DNA of 6,804 nt from CAZNMF01 sp035547155 (GTDB lineage Bacteria > Acidobacteriota > Vicinamibacteria > Vicinamibacterales > SCN-69-37), in assembly GCA_035547155.1 (NCBI GenBank), contig DASZVJ010000157.1:1-6804 (forward strand), written 5' to 3'. Shown here in pieces: positions 5,801 to 6,804 of this stretch. The translations under genes and the position numbers were made by a program. Position 1 is the stretch's first letter; each line of letters starts with the position of its first letter. The notes under the pieces were generated by a model that saw only the letters and a list, made by a program, of their open reading frames with translations, was not told the origin of the DNA and ran no database searches.

Positions 5801-6686
5801 GCTTCTCCGCCGTCGCGCGATCCGGCACGACCAGCACCGGGCACGGCGCTTCACGGACGACGTGGTGCGTCGTCGATCCGAGGACGGCGAGATCGAGCGC
5901 GCCTCGGCCCGCGACGCCCATGACGATGAGGCCGGCGCGCTGCGCGCGCGCGAAGGCGACGATTTCCTTCCTCGGCTTGCCGTAGAGCACGGCGGTGTCC
6001 GTCGGCGGGCCACCTTCTACGATCGCAGCCTGCAGCTTCGACGTGGCCTCCGCCTCGAGGCTCCGTCGCAGCGCCGCGACCGCATCGTCGCCCGTCGTCT
6101 CGCCGAACGGCCATTCGACGACGGTCACGATCGACAGCGCCGCGCCGGTTGCCGTTGCAGCCACGCGCGCGTAGTCGAGCGCAGCGGTGGCTGGCGCGGA
6201 AAAGTCCGTCGGACAGACGACGCGCTGCGTCGAGATGGGCATGTCCGCCGTGTCGCCCGGCGGCACGACGAGCACGGGACAGCTCGCCTTCCGCAACAGT
6301 TTCTCCGTCACCGAGCCGAGCGCCAGACGTTCGAATCCGCCGCGGCCGTGGGTGCCGACGACGATCAGACTCGCGCCGTAATCGCGCGCCTCGCGAAGGA
6401 TCGTTCGCGCAACCGGCCCGTCGCGGACGACCGTGTCCATCTCGACTTCGGTGTCGACGACCGATGCCACGAGCCAGCCGATATCCTCTTCAGCCGCAGA
6501 CAGCACGTCGGCGGGAACGCCGGCCGACGCGCCTTCGCTGTCGCCAACGATTACGCCGGGCTCGACGACGTGCAGCACACGCAGCCGCGCGTGGTGCTGC
6601 CGCGCGAGCCGGAACGCGTACCGCAGCGCGCGCTTGGCGATGTCGGATCGATCGACAGGACAGAGGATGCGTGAGATGACCAGCAT
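5793..6686 (-). CDS. Tandem-domain universal stress protein (UspA family)
   Basis: This 297-aa cytoplasmic protein holds two Usp domains in one chain. Domain 1 (about residues 3-142) begins with ISRILCPVDRSD (D12) and carries the nucleotide-binding pattern G-2x-G-9x-G-S as GTHGRGGFERLALGS (111-125). Domain 2 (about 153-288) begins with QRVVCPTDFS (D161) and repeats the pattern as GVAGRGALDLAVLGS (257-271). Both ATP-binding loops are intact, so both halves probably bind ATP, as in UspA-like proteins of the ATP-binding subgroup. Each domain closes with the typical CPVLVVP strand (136-142 and 282-288). Such proteins are linked to survival of starvation, oxidants or energy stress; the particular role here is not visible. 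The start is set at the ATG directly before the first strand; upstream there is no clear ribosome binding site or close -10 box. It diverges from the gene at 6746 over 59 bp. Confidence 0.93.
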   Translation of the reverse strand: MLVISRILCPVDRSDIAKRALRYAFRLARQHHARLRVLHVVEPGVIVGDSEGASAGVPADVLSAAEEDIGWLVASVVDTEVEMDTVVRDGPVARTILREARDYGASLIVVGTHGRGGFERLALGSVTEKLLRKASCPVLVVPPGDTADMPISTQRVVCPTDFSAPATAALDYARVAATATGAALSIVTVVEWPFGETTGDDAVAALRRSLEAEATSKLQAAIVEGGPPTDTAVLYGKPRKEIVAFARAQRAGLIVMGVAGRGALDLAVLGSTTHHVVREAPCPVLVVPDRATAEKRS

Positions 6687-6733
6687 GAGATGAGGCTGTC
6701 CGGCATGATCGACCGGCGCGGCGAAAAGTGCAA

Positions 6734-6739
6734 TAGAGT
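6734..6739 (+). promoter_or_regulatory. Candidate -10 box of the gene at 6746 (leaderless)
   Basis: TAGAGT lies 6 nt before the ATG at 6746, and the intervening CTGCCT is not a ribosome binding site. The arrangement repeats that seen at 842 and 2812. No clear -35 is visible in the 59-bp divergent intergenic region. Confidence 0.5.
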
Positions 6740-6745
6740 CTGCCT

Positions 6746-6804
6746 ATGCGGCTCTCACCTTCGCTGACGATGGCCGCGGCCGTCGCGGTCCTGACCACGC
6801 CGGT
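6746..6804 (+). CDS. Start of a probable exported protein (partial)
   Basis: The ATG at 6746 opens a frame that runs to the window end (19 complete codons and two bases). The translation begins MRLSPSLTMAAAVAVLTTP: a positive residue, then an alanine- and valine-rich hydrophobic stretch, consistent with the first part of a Sec signal peptide. The function is unknown because only this leader is visible. A -10-like TAGAGT stands 6 nt upstream and there is no Shine-Dalgarno. An in-frame ATG at 6770 is an alternative start but would shorten the signal peptide. Confidence 0.55.
   Translation, partial: MRLSPSLTMAAAVAVLTTP

Noticed and set aside
5065..5844. Minus-strand open frame of 259 codons opposite the oxidoreductase
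   Set aside because: It is antisense to a well-supported coding region, shows no family motif, and begins beyond the heptamer array, which it translates as FEVRN-like residues.
5862..6674. Plus-strand open frame of 270 codons opposite the stress-protein gene
   Set aside because: It is a shadow of the universal stress protein; composition is arginine-rich and no motif is recognisable, while the minus strand holds two complete Usp domains.

Overview
The window comes from a GC-rich bacterial chromosome. The combination of a Tat-exported Gfo/Idh/MocA oxidoreductase, a NarL-type two-component pair, genes with a -10 box almost touching the start codon, and intergenic arrays of degenerate 7-8 bp repeats suggests Acidobacteriota, perhaps the Vicinamibacterales. 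That placement is inference from style; there is no phylogenetic marker in the window.

Left region (1-780): an apparently intact REP-associated tyrosine transposase (RAYT) gene at 141-641 lies between two near-identical REPIN-type elements. Each element consists of two inverted REP sequences that carry the classical GTAG head and an 8-bp perfect stem. The 97 bp that can be compared match at 95 positions and are in direct orientation.

Middle region (842-3832): a membrane-bound HisKA_3-type sensor kinase (855-2123) overlaps a NarL/FixJ response regulator (2120-2764) by an ATGA. After 60 bp made largely of short repeats comes a class I fructose-1,6-bisphosphatase gene, fbp (2825-3832). Kinase and regulator should form one operon and one phosphorelay. 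fbp has its own candidate -10 box and is probably transcribed separately.

Intergenic 3832-4113: a G-rich array of GGTTCTGG/GGTTCGGA-type units begins on the fbp stop codon and contains a textbook G-quadruplex motif. About 35 bp further on, the same repeat family runs in the opposite orientation, so the two arrays can pair. The rest, up to the ribosome binding site at 4101, shows no convincing promoter.

Right region (4114-6804): a Tat-signal Gfo/Idh/MocA oxidoreductase (4114-5763) converges on a tandem universal stress protein (5793-6686, minus strand) across 29 bp that is largely a TTCGAAC heptamer array. The stress gene diverges from the start of a probable exported protein (6746 onward, cut by the window end).

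Three genes (kinase, fbp and the last one) have a TARANT hexamer 6-7 nt before the ATG and no Shine-Dalgarno, which fits leaderless transcription. The oxidoreductase instead has a strong GGAGGAG site. The three repeat arrays in the right two thirds each start at or overlap a stop codon, a pattern that the genes do not explain.
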